5,086 bases of DNA from Candidatus Bathyarchaeota archaeon (GTDB lineage: Archaea; Thermoproteota; Bathyarchaeia; TCS64): NCBI GenBank assembly GCA_013329615.1, contig DUKA01000093.1, positions 1-5,086 of the forward strand, read 5' to 3'. Both the position numbers and the translations under genes were made by a program. This document shows positions 1-5,086 of this stretch, piece after piece; position 1 is the first letter of the stretch, and each line of letters opens with the position of its first letter. The notes beneath the pieces are model-generated. The model saw nothing but the letters and a program-made list of their open reading frames with translations. It was not told the DNA's origin and ran no database searches.

Positions 1-1713
1 GACCTCTTCCTTGGCGCGGCGTAGGCTGGTGGTGCGTATCTCCCCCGCCGTGGGCTGTGTGAGGAGGCGCTCTATGACGCGCTGCTGCAGGTGGTTGATG
101 AAGGGAGGCGTGTCGCGGCGGCGTAGCTCTATGCCGCGGCTGTTGAATTCGCCCTCGGGGGTGACGCCGTAGTACCTGTTGACGGCGCCGAAGCGGTCGT
201 CCGCCTTCTGCGAGAGGAGGACGAGGTAGCGGTACATGATGTCGAGTGCCGTGGGGAGACCGGTGAGGAGGGTTATCTCGTCGGCGAGCGACTCGTAGTC
301 TGCGCGCGTAGCTCCGTCCCTGTGTAGGAAGAGGCTGTCGTTGTTGCCGTAGAGGGTGTGGTAGCCGCGCTCCGCGGCGGCGTTCATGCTCTTTACGAGG
401 CTGTCCCTGGCGATCCTGTTGATCTCCATGTAGGTGTCCATACTGCCGAAGCGGTTGGCGAAGCAGCCGCTGTACCCGTAGACGACGACGAGCATCTCCT
501 TGAGGCTGGTCTGGCGCTCCTCGCACCAGAGCCACTCGAGGCTGCCCTTGTCGAGGCGGCGGCGCATCCTCTTGAAGTGGAGGCGGCGCGTGAGCGCCTC
601 CTGCGTGAAGCCGGTTATGAAGCCCTCGACGGCGTCTGGGCGCCCCGTGGTCTCGTAGCTCACGTTGCGCCGCACTATGATATTTGGGAACATGCTCTCG
701 AAGTCGAGGACGGCTACATCCTCGTGCAGGCCGATGGTGGGGGCGAGTATCAGCCCTCCCTTGTCCATGTCGTTCGCCTCCTGCAGGGTCATGACGGGCT
801 GGTAGTCGACGGCGCGTGGGACGAGTATGCTCCTGCGGCGCGCGTCGTAGCACTGGCGCATATCTATGCACTTCCCCGCGGCCCACCCCGCGCACATCCT
901 GGCGGGAGACCGGGTGAATAGGACGCGTTCGATGAGTCCGGCGAGGCCGAGGCGTCGGAAGATGGGTGGGACGAGGTGGTTCCTGCCCGCCCAGAGGACG
1001 GGTTCTCCGTCGCCGGAGCCGAAGCGCCTCACGCCAAGGCGCGCGGCGGTGCGGAGGACGGCGGCTAGTTGGCTGCTGGAGGCTACGACGATGTCGGGGT
1101 CTAGGTCGGCGAAGTAGTCGAGGAAGTCGTGCAGGATGGCGCGTGTGGTGCCCTCGAACGTGTATTCGGGCTGGAAGGCGTGGTCGAGGGCGATCACCTT
1201 TCCGCCGTCGTCGCCCAGCTCGGCGTTGAAGATGAGGAGCCTGAGCGGTGGGGGTTTGCTATCCATGTCGAGTTCGAGGGCGTAGATGCTAGTCCTCCTC
1301 CCCTCGGCGTCCGCCTCCGCCTCCACCCCGAATAGTGGGACTAGACCGCGCTCGCTGAGGTATTTGAGCTCGAGGGTTAGGTCGGAGTCGTAGACCCTAG
1401 CGACGAGTGGGAGATACTCGACGAGACGTTGGACGCCGCGAAACGAGTCCACGTCCTTCGCCCTGATCTTGAGGACGGTCTTCTCCCCGCTCCGCTCGAT
1501 GGTGGAGATCCTACGCTCTACGGTGATGTCCTTGACGTCGGGGTGTTCATCTAGTATGATTTTTAGCTCCTCGGGGGTGACGTCCTTCGGTTCGGCGTAT
1601 AGCTCTGGGTAGTATTGCCCCCTGAGCTTCACCCTGCCGTCGTGTGTCCTGATCCAGACGACGGCGTCGCGCCCCTCGAACGCGACGTCGAGGAGCAGTC
1701 CCTCAACCCGCAC
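1..1713 (-). CDS. polB2: Family B DNA polymerase, PolB2/Dpo2-like, degraded motifs (3' end outside window)
   Basis: 571 codons are present; the C-terminus lies beyond base 1. The family is clear from palm motif A, DFESMFPNII (residues 337-346, catalytic D337, F342 at the steric-gate position), preceded by GGLILAPTIGLHEDVAVL, a typical PolB lead-in. Motif B keeps RQTSLK (400-405) and YGYSG (412-416), but the usual Asn-Ser is Val-Val (409-410). Motif C is YGNNDS (455-460) instead of YGDTDS, so the first Asp is N457 while D459 remains. RYYG (513-516) and SRGIELRRRD match the later palm/thumb region. The exonuclease looks dead: the Exo II region after DPDIVV has S213 and A218 where Asn and Asp are expected, Exo I is ALELD (145-149), and no Exo III YxxxD is seen. 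These losses and the neighbours fit PolB2, the archaeal branch tied to error-prone damage tolerance. GTG 1713 is the only start after an in-frame TAG (1728-1726). The gene overlaps the preceding ORF by 11 nt. Residual polymerase activity is possible because D337 and D459 are intact. Confidence 0.85.
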   Translation of the reverse strand, partial: MRVEGLLLDVAFEGRDAVVWIRTHDGRVKLRGQYYPELYAEPKDVTPEELKIILDEHPDVKDITVERRISTIERSGEKTVLKIRAKDVDSFRGVQRLVEYLPLVARVYDSDLTLELKYLSERGLVPLFGVEAEADAEGRRTSIYALELDMDSKPPPLRLLIFNAELGDDGGKVIALDHAFQPEYTFEGTTRAILHDFLDYFADLDPDIVVASSSQLAAVLRTAARLGVRRFGSGDGEPVLWAGRNHLVPPIFRRLGLAGLIERVLFTRSPARMCAGWAAGKCIDMRQCYDARRRSILVPRAVDYQPVMTLQEANDMDKGGLILAPTIGLHEDVAVLDFESMFPNIIVRRNVSYETTGRPDAVEGFITGFTQEALTRRLHFKRMRRRLDKGSLEWLWCEERQTSLKEMLVVVYGYSGCFANRFGSMDTYMEINRIARDSLVKSMNAAAERGYHTLYGNNDSLFLHRDGATRADYESLADEITLLTGLPTALDIMYRYLVLLSQKADDRFGAVNRYYGVTPEGEFNSRGIELRRRDTPPFINHLQQRVIERLLTQPTAGEIRTTSLRRAKEEV

Positions 1714-2098
1714 GTACCTCCCTCGCTATGAGTTTCTCTAGGAGGTCTCGGGTCTCTTGATTGAGGGCGCGCAGCGTCTCGATCTGGCGCCTGTTGTCGA
1801 CGGATGCAGTGAGTGTGAGGAGGTCGAGTGCGGATAGTACGTCGCTGTATATCATGGCGCCCTGTTCGCTCGACCACGTGTCCCAGAGACCGTCGAAGGC
1901 GGTCTTCATCTCCTCGTCCTTCAGGGCGACCCTGTAACGGTCCCTGAGTTGCCTCATCTGCTCCTGCAGCCTCATCCGTGTTGATAGTTTTGTGACTCTT
2001 CCCAATCCGAGTTCGCCTTCCTCTAGGTCTAGTCTCTTACCGATCCTGGCCTTTTCGTGGTGGTTGAGCAGGTATGCGGTGGCTCCACCGCCCTTCAT
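1703..2098 (-). CDS. End of RecA fold plus small helical domain (second ORF of PolB2 operon)
   Basis: 131 codons from ATG 2098 to the stop at 1703. Its first ~25 residues (MKGGGATAYLLNHHEKARIG) look like the last beta strand of a RadA/RecA core, not a new N-terminus. The same frame read upstream of the ATG gives GGAYVTHLAKVSVYLR, the matching preceding strands. From about residue 38 on it is charged and helical (MRLQEQMRQLRDRYRVALKD and a Leu-rich C-terminal helix), with no motif I recognise. PolB2 operons are known to include a small uncharacterised protein beside the RecA-like one, and this helical part could be it. The ATG overlaps the upstream stop as ATGA, which would suit coupled translation, but no Shine-Dalgarno precedes it. 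I think this is more likely the C-terminal part of the RecA-like protein, separated by a one-base frameshift. As an open frame it is certain; as an independent protein it is doubtful. Confidence 0.6.
   Translation of the reverse strand: MKGGGATAYLLNHHEKARIGKRLDLEEGELGLGRVTKLSTRMRLQEQMRQLRDRYRVALKDEEMKTAFDGLWDTWSSEQGAMIYSDVLSALDLLTLTASVDNRRQIETLRALNQETRDLLEKLIAREVRAG
1716..1721 (-). promoter_or_regulatory. Ribosome binding site of the PolB2 gene
   Basis: GGAGGT on the minus strand lies inside the end of the preceding ORF, only 2 nt before the GTG at 1713. It matches the archaeal anti-Shine-Dalgarno sequence well, but the spacing is unusually short. GTG 1713 is nevertheless the only usable start in the frame, so the site supports this start and implies translational coupling to the upstream ORF. 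Confidence 0.5.
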
Positions 2099-2775
2099 GG
2101 CACGCAGGTAGACGGAGACCTTGGCGAGGTGTGTGACGTATGCTCCCCCTCCGGCGCGGGGACGGGTCTACCGTAGGGGGATGGTGACGCGGACGCGACT
2201 ACTGGCACCCCCGCCTCGGCGCAGAGCCGGATCAGACGGGAGACCATGCCACCGAGGCTCTCGCGCGTCGCCCTGCTAACGAGGGTTGGCCCCGCGAATA
2301 GTTTCTCCACCTGCTGCACGGTGACCACCCTGACGCCCGGGTTCTCTGCGAGTATCCCCTCTATGTGGTCTACGGCCTCGATCTGCTGCCGCTCAGTGAA
2401 GGCACAAACGAGGTGGATACGGCTGAAGGCGTCGCGCGGCTCGAGTCCGGCACGCTCGACGAGGTTGAGCAGCAGCTCCATGTCGAGGGTCGTGCGTGAG
2501 CGACGGCAGTTGCCGCAGAGCAAGTGTATGGCTCTTGCCTCCGGCTCCTTGACGGCATCGACGAGTAGGTGATGGAGGAGTTTGTCGGGGAGGCCGCTCT
2601 TCTCGGAGCCGTAGAATAGGTGGAGGAGCCCGGGCTCCAGTCCGCCGACCATCTCGTCCAGCCAGGGAAAGCCCATCTGTAATGGCCTCGCGGTCGCCCT
2701 GATGCCTAGCATCTCGGACGCCGGCTGGAAGTAGTTCGATGGGGCCCCGTGGAGGAGATGGGTGGACACGTCCAT
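2095..2775 (-). CDS. RadA/RecA-like protein with lost ATPase motifs, PolB2-associated (apparently frameshifted)
   Basis: 226 residues from ATG 2775. The fold is recognisable from MGFPWLDEMVGGLEPGLLHL (residues 34-53), equivalent to the RadA/KaiC segment before Walker A, and from SRLIRLCAEAGVPVVAS (179-195), equivalent to the helix and strand after Walker B. Walker A should be GxxxxGK[ST]; here it is GSEKSGLP (56-63), lacking Lys and Ser/Thr. The Walker B strand VRVVTVQQ (148-155) has Gln where the Asp is expected. It is therefore probably an ATPase-dead scaffold, as in bacterial ImuA. A CX2C (C87, C90) lies in the middle. An alternative TTG at 2859 adds 28 residues, but a TATA-like box 26-33 nt upstream of ATG 2775 favours this leaderless start. 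The last ~17 residues (after residue 209) are Ser/Thr/Pro-rich and unlike the family, because the true RecA C-terminus continues in the -1 frame. It is first in the operon with the polymerase. Confidence 0.75.
   Translation of the reverse strand: MDVSTHLLHGAPSNYFQPASEMLGIRATARPLQMGFPWLDEMVGGLEPGLLHLFYGSEKSGLPDKLLHHLLVDAVKEPEARAIHLLCGNCRRSRTTLDMELLLNLVERAGLEPRDAFSRIHLVCAFTERQQIEAVDHIEGILAENPGVRVVTVQQVEKLFAGPTLVSRATRESLGGMVSRLIRLCAEAGVPVVASASPSPYGRPVPAPEGEHTSHTSPRSPSTCVP
2145..2149 (-). other. Probable frameshift point in the RecA-like gene (G5 run)
   Basis: On the minus strand, a five-G run follows codons for PVPAPE in the RecA-like ORF. Reading on in that frame gives a low-complexity tail and a stop at 2095. 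Moving to the -1 frame here gives PEGGAYVTHLAKVSVYLR and then runs open through the second ORF, restoring the expected last strands of the RecA core. One additional G would join both ORFs into one protein of 357 residues. The codon GGG can re-pair with GGG after a one-base backward slip, so programmed slippage is possible. A homopolymer indel (sequencing or real mutation) is the simpler explanation. Confidence 0.65.
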
Positions 2776-2800
2776 CCGATCCAGCCCGGTTCCTGTGGCG

Positions 2801-2808
2801 CATTTAAG
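2801..2808 (-). promoter_or_regulatory. TATA-like box for the RecA-like/PolB2 operon
   Basis: CTTAAATG on the minus strand spans 33 to 26 nt upstream of ATG 2775. That is the usual place of an archaeal TATA box relative to the transcription start, so the mRNA would begin at or next to the ATG (leaderless). No Shine-Dalgarno precedes this ATG, which is consistent. The upstream BRE position is not clearly purine-rich. The box is called from sequence and spacing only. Confidence 0.5.
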
Positions 2809-2850
2809 GCGAACGCAGCACGCGTCGGGTGGGTGATAGGCAAAATGTGA

Positions 2851-2874
2851 AAGTGGCAACGTGTGTTGACACTT
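2851..2874. promoter_or_regulatory. 24-bp inverted repeat, candidate operator between divergent operons
   Basis: AAGTGGCAAC (2851-2860), a 4-nt spacer, then GTTGACACTT (2865-2874). The arms are complementary at 9 of 10 positions. The dyad is centred in the divergent control region, with its right edge 10 bp upstream of the TATA-like box of the deacetylase/BshC operon and its left edge about 43 bp upstream of the box of the other operon. This form suits a dimeric helix-turn-helix regulator. The position upstream of the TATA/BRE fits an activator or a shared regulator of both operons. The regulator is not encoded in the window. Confidence 0.55.
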
Positions 2875-2875
2875 C

Positions 2876-2885
2876 GGGGAACCCC
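2876..2885. repeat. Small palindrome GGGGAACCCC at the BRE position
   Basis: GGGG-AA-CCCC directly abuts, and shares one base with, the rightward TATA-like box, in the place of a TFB recognition element. It is short and could be chance in GC-rich DNA. If functional, it would be a site where a repressor competes with TFB. No typical purine-rich BRE is visible here. Confidence 0.25.
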
Positions 2886-2892
2886 TTTTATG
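2885..2892 (+). promoter_or_regulatory. TATA-like box for the deacetylase/BshC operon
   Basis: CTTTTATG lies 36 to 29 nt upstream of ATG 2921, which predicts a transcription start at about 2918 and a nearly leaderless mRNA. This spacing favours ATG 2921 over TTG 2912, which would lie upstream of the predicted transcription start. It is called from sequence and position only. Confidence 0.5.
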
Positions 2893-2920
2893 CCGTGGTT
2901 TCCCTAATCGTTTGACCTCG

Positions 2921-3571
2921 ATGGGCGGAATTCTTGCCGTCGTCTCCCACCCAGATGACGAAACTTTCGGCTGCGGCGGAACGCTCGCGCTTCACGCGGA
3001 TTCCAGGGTTCTGTGTCTTACCTGCAACCCTAGAGATCGCAAAGTGGAGCTTAAGGTGGCGTGCAAGGCCCTCGGTTTGGCTGAGTCGATCATCTTCATG
3101 GAGGACAATGTAGTGCCCTCTAGGTCACTGATTAAGCGGGTCGCCGACGTGATCGTGGCTGAGAGGCCGAGGATAGTCGTCACCCACCTGCCATTCGACT
3201 ATCACGCCGATCACAGGGCAACCTATGAAGTGGTTAAGGAAGCAATCGAGTGGGCATCCCACACGACCACGTATGAGAAATCATGCCTCGTCGAGCGCCT
3301 CCTTCTCATGGAGATAAACACACTGATCCCCAGCCCCCACGTTTTGGTAGATATCTCCGAGACAATGGTGAGGAAGAGGGCAGCGGTCGAGGCCTATAAA
3401 ACTCAGCTGGTAAAGTTCTCCTGGGGCTACTACCAGAACTTCAGCGACAAGAAGGCGGAGCTGAGGGGCGCACAATCAAACTGCGCACACGCCGAGGCCT
3501 TCGTCGAGGAGTCGCTGGCGAAGAACGGTCCTTTCTACGAGGCGAAGGCGACTAGGAACCTGCTTAGGTGA
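2921..3571 (+). CDS. PIG-L family zinc deacetylase, BshB-like (GlcNAc-malate-type deacetylase)
   Basis: 216 residues, close to the usual BshB size. The N-terminus is MGGILAVVSHPDDETFGCGG, with the family signature HPDDE at residues 10-14: H10 and D13 are expected zinc ligands and D12 the general base. The third ligand lies in YHADHR (94-99), probably H98 by analogy with the family HPDH motif. The C-terminal segments PHVLVDISE (139-147) and AHAEAFVEE (189-197) also match the family. PIG-L enzymes remove the acetyl group from N-acetylglucosamine conjugates; BshB acts on GlcNAc-malate and MshB on GlcNAc-inositol. The overlap with a BshC homologue makes a bacillithiol-like intermediate the best guess for substrate. 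A GlcNAc-inositol lipid or another sugar amide remains possible. No signal peptide is seen, so it is probably cytoplasmic. ATG 2921 is preferred over TTG 2912 from TATA spacing. It is first in its operon. Confidence 0.85.
   Translation: MGGILAVVSHPDDETFGCGGTLALHADSRVLCLTCNPRDRKVELKVACKALGLAESIIFMEDNVVPSRSLIKRVADVIVAERPRIVVTHLPFDYHADHRATYEVVKEAIEWASHTTTYEKSCLVERLLLMEINTLIPSPHVLVDISETMVRKRAAVEAYKTQLVKFSWGYYQNFSDKKAELRGAQSNCAHAEAFVEESLAKNGPFYEAKATRNLLR
3566..3571 (+). promoter_or_regulatory. Possible ribosome binding site AGGTGA before the BshC gene
   Basis: AGGTGA, part of the archaeal Shine-Dalgarno consensus GGAGGTGAT, lies 5 nt before an in-frame TTG at 3577. It also contains the alternative GTG start at 3568, which overlaps the upstream TGA stop in GTGA. 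GTG 3568 would instead rely on AGGA at 3554-3557 or on coupling. The two starts differ by only three residues. An ATG at 3572 is not a start for this gene because it meets a stop after one further codon. Confidence 0.4.
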
Positions 3572-5086
3572 ATGAATTGAGCGAGAATCCACCAGTGCAT
3601 ACACTGTACCAGAAGTACACGGAGAAAGACCCCGCGGGGGAGTACGCGACGTATCTCTGGGGCAGGATACCCCAGAACATGGCTGAGTGCCATGGATACT
3701 TCAGCGAAATAAGGGCGAAATACGGCGCGCCACCACCGGAACTTGAGGGACTAAAAAAAGCCATAAAGGTTCAGATGAGGAGTCTCGGAATCCTTACCGA
3801 AAAGGTCTCGGTGAGGATCGACTCGCTCGACAGGGGCGCGGTCGAGACTGGTCAGCAGCCGAACTGCCTCGGGGGTCCCAGCTTCATCTTCAACAAAATA
3901 ACTTACATCTCGACGCTCGCCGGTCTGGGAGGGGGATACATCCCGCTCTACTACGTCGGGGACTACGACAGCGTCCAGGCAGAGCTGCTGAACATCCGCA
4001 TCCCGAGCCCTTCGGCTAGGGGGATGCTGATCACCTACCCATCGCCCCCCGAGTACGAGGGCGCGCCTATACGCCGGCTGCCGAACCCGGACGAGGAATG
4101 GCTGAAAAAGACTCTAGAAAAGGTGGAGAGCAACTACCGCGGCCTCCTCAAGGGCGTGGAACCCGCGAGACAGGAGAAGATACTGCAGAACCTCGCCCAA
4201 GTCTTCACGATCATCAAGGGAGCCTACTACTCTACGGAGAACGTAGCCGATTTCTCGACAAAGATACTGGGCACAGTCGTGAATCTAGAGGCGGACATGG
4301 GCGTGCCGATACTATCGGCGACGGACACCTTGATCAGAGGGTTCTTCAGGCAGGGGTACGAGGTACTGCTCTCTGAGTCCAACAGGAGCAACTTCATACG
4401 CGCGTCAAACGACGCCGTAGACCTAATCGAGGGATTAGGGTACAAAGCACAGATCGGCAAGAGGTCGAGGGACTATGTCCCATTCTTCCTCGAGTGTCAG
4501 ACCCCGAGCTGCCACGGTAGCAGGGTCGAGCTGAAGTACGTGGCGGGTTCTGGCTCCACCGCGAATGTCGAAGGTAAGTGCCTGCGGTGCGAACAAGTAT
4601 ACAGCTACTCATTCTCCGCGGAGAAACCGGACATCGAGGAGATAGCGAACATCATAACGCCGAGGGTGGACTCGCGTCAGGTGGTTGTCGACTCGGTCAT
4701 ACCCGTCGTGGCGCACGTCGGCGGGCCTGGGGAGACGAGCTACTACGCCGAGGTCATCCCCGGCGTCTCGCAACTAGACATACCCTTCCCGACCTACATA
4801 CGATACGCCCGCGTCTTCTACAACACGCCGTGGAACGAGGTAGCAGGCAAAGGCATCGAGGCGAAGGGATACACTACCCTGTCGCGTAAGGAACTTTTCG
4901 AAGCCTTAGCGGGTTGGGTGGAGGCAAAGAAGGCGAACAACGTCGATGGCATCGTGCAGACACACGCCGATATCAGGAAGGCCATCGACGATACATACAC
5001 TTCGTTAAGCAAGGCGAAGGCCGACGCCGAGTCGGAGGTCGACTCCATAAAGAAGAGGCTCGGTGAACCATCGACGCGGACAACAC
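3568..5086 (+). CDS. bshC: BshC-like cysteine-adding enzyme with zinc-ribbon insert (3' end outside window)
   Basis: 506 codons are present. Bacterial BshC is about 540 residues, so little is missing. BshC joins cysteine to GlcN-malate, the last step of bacillithiol synthesis, and has a Rossmann-like core related to class I aminoacyl-tRNA synthetases. Family blocks seen: GQQPNCLGGPSFIFNK (residues 95-110, bacterial GQQxGLxxGPLY), IPLYYVGDYD (125-134, where bacteria have PVFWVAxEDHD), GYEVLLSE (263-270), and VAHVGGPGETSYYAEV (381-396, bacterial AGPGExxYW/Y). The C-terminal ~35 residues look like a coiled coil. Unusual is C310-x4-C315 ... C338-x2-C341 (310-341), a likely zinc ribbon not found in the Bacillus enzyme as I recall it. 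The EDHD acidic/His block is altered (GDYDS), so substrate or chemistry may differ. Start GTG 3568 gives a 4-bp overlap with the deacetylase; TTG 3577 is an alternative. The overlap implies coupled synthesis of the two enzymes. Confidence 0.85.
   Translation, partial: MNELSENPPVHTLYQKYTEKDPAGEYATYLWGRIPQNMAECHGYFSEIRAKYGAPPPELEGLKKAIKVQMRSLGILTEKVSVRIDSLDRGAVETGQQPNCLGGPSFIFNKITYISTLAGLGGGYIPLYYVGDYDSVQAELLNIRIPSPSARGMLITYPSPPEYEGAPIRRLPNPDEEWLKKTLEKVESNYRGLLKGVEPARQEKILQNLAQVFTIIKGAYYSTENVADFSTKILGTVVNLEADMGVPILSATDTLIRGFFRQGYEVLLSESNRSNFIRASNDAVDLIEGLGYKAQIGKRSRDYVPFFLECQTPSCHGSRVELKYVAGSGSTANVEGKCLRCEQVYSYSFSAEKPDIEEIANIITPRVDSRQVVVDSVIPVVAHVGGPGETSYYAEVIPGVSQLDIPFPTYIRYARVFYNTPWNEVAGKGIEAKGYTTLSRKELFEALAGWVEAKKANNVDGIVQTHADIRKAIDDTYTSLSKAKADAESEVDSIKKRLGEPSTRTT

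Noticed and set aside
358..921. 187-codon plus-strand open frame, Ala/Val/Glu-rich
   Set aside because: It lies antisense to the polymerase palm region, which has clear conserved motifs. Its composition is what the complementary strand of a GC-rich gene gives, and it has no recognisable domain.
866..1335. Three further plus-strand open frames over the polymerase N-terminal half
   Set aside because: They are Arg/Ala/Gly-rich antisense shadows that overlap each other and lack motifs or ribosome binding sites.
2246..2803. Open frames on both strands within the RecA-like gene (108, 62 and 136 codons)
   Set aside because: They are low-complexity shadows. The RecA-like frame has fold-specific segments and a suitable promoter.
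2776..2859. 28-residue N-terminal extension of the RecA-like protein from TTG 2859
   Set aside because: It would cover the TATA-like box and run into the dyad, it begins with a weak start codon, and its sequence does not resemble the family. ATG 2775 fits a leaderless transcript.
2912..2920. TTG start adding three residues to the deacetylase
   Set aside because: It lies upstream of the predicted transcription start at about 2918. ATG 2921 places HPDDE at the usual distance from the N-terminus.
3572..3580. ATG directly after the deacetylase stop
   Set aside because: It reads Met-Asn-stop and cannot be the BshC start. The BshC frame uses GTG 3568 or TTG 3577.
4098..5048. Open frames of 72-103 codons on both strands within the BshC gene
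   Set aside because: They are shadows of the continuous 506-codon BshC frame and carry no motif.
3568..5086. Reading this gene as MshC or a cysteinyl-tRNA synthetase
   Set aside because: HIGH and KMSKS signatures are absent, while BshC-specific blocks (GQQPxxxGGP, GGPGExxYYAE) are present.
1..5086. CRISPR array, tRNA/rRNA gene, insertion sequence or intein
   Set aside because: No direct repeat series, no tRNA-like cloverleaf, no transposase or terminal inverted repeats were seen, and the polymerase motifs are uninterrupted by an intein.

Overview
The window looks like DNA from a GC-rich archaeon. Evidence for this: a family B DNA polymerase, a RadA/RecA-type paralogue, archaeal TATA-like boxes placed for nearly leaderless mRNAs, GTG/TTG starts, and frequent ATA and AGG codons. 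The PolB2-type operon suggests the Thermoproteota/TACK side, but that placement is an inference. No mobile element, RNA gene or CRISPR array is visible. Both operons run off the window, so no terminator is seen.

The layout is two divergent operons leaving a roughly 145-bp control region (2776-2920). Leftward (minus strand, 2775 to 1) lie a RadA/RecA-like protein whose Walker A and B residues are gone, an overlapping reading frame for a small helical protein, and a family B DNA polymerase with degraded exonuclease and polymerase motifs (3' end cut off at base 1). This RecA-like plus small protein plus divergent PolB set matches the archaeal PolB2 (Dpo2) operon, which is linked to damage-tolerant DNA synthesis and resembles bacterial ImuA-ImuB-DnaE2 in logic.

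The first two leftward frames do not look independent. The last strands of the RecA fold are encoded in the frame of the second ORF, one base out of register. The natural switch point is a five-base G run (plus coordinates 2145-2149). The real product may therefore be one protein of about 357 residues, reached by frameshifting or split by an indel.

Rightward (plus strand, 2921 to the end) lie a PIG-L/BshB-type zinc deacetylase and, overlapping it by 4 bp, a BshC-type cysteine-adding enzyme (3' end cut off at base 5086). In bacteria this pair carries out the last two steps of bacillithiol synthesis: deacetylation of GlcNAc-malate, then attachment of cysteine. The window thus suggests an archaeal bacillithiol-like low-molecular-weight thiol pathway. 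The BshC homologue carries a four-cysteine zinc-ribbon-like insert.

Between the operons, a 24-bp near-perfect dyad (2851-2874) sits between the two TATA-like boxes, close upstream of the thiol operon's box. It is the best candidate operator and could link thiol synthesis with the mutagenic polymerase operon in one stress response.
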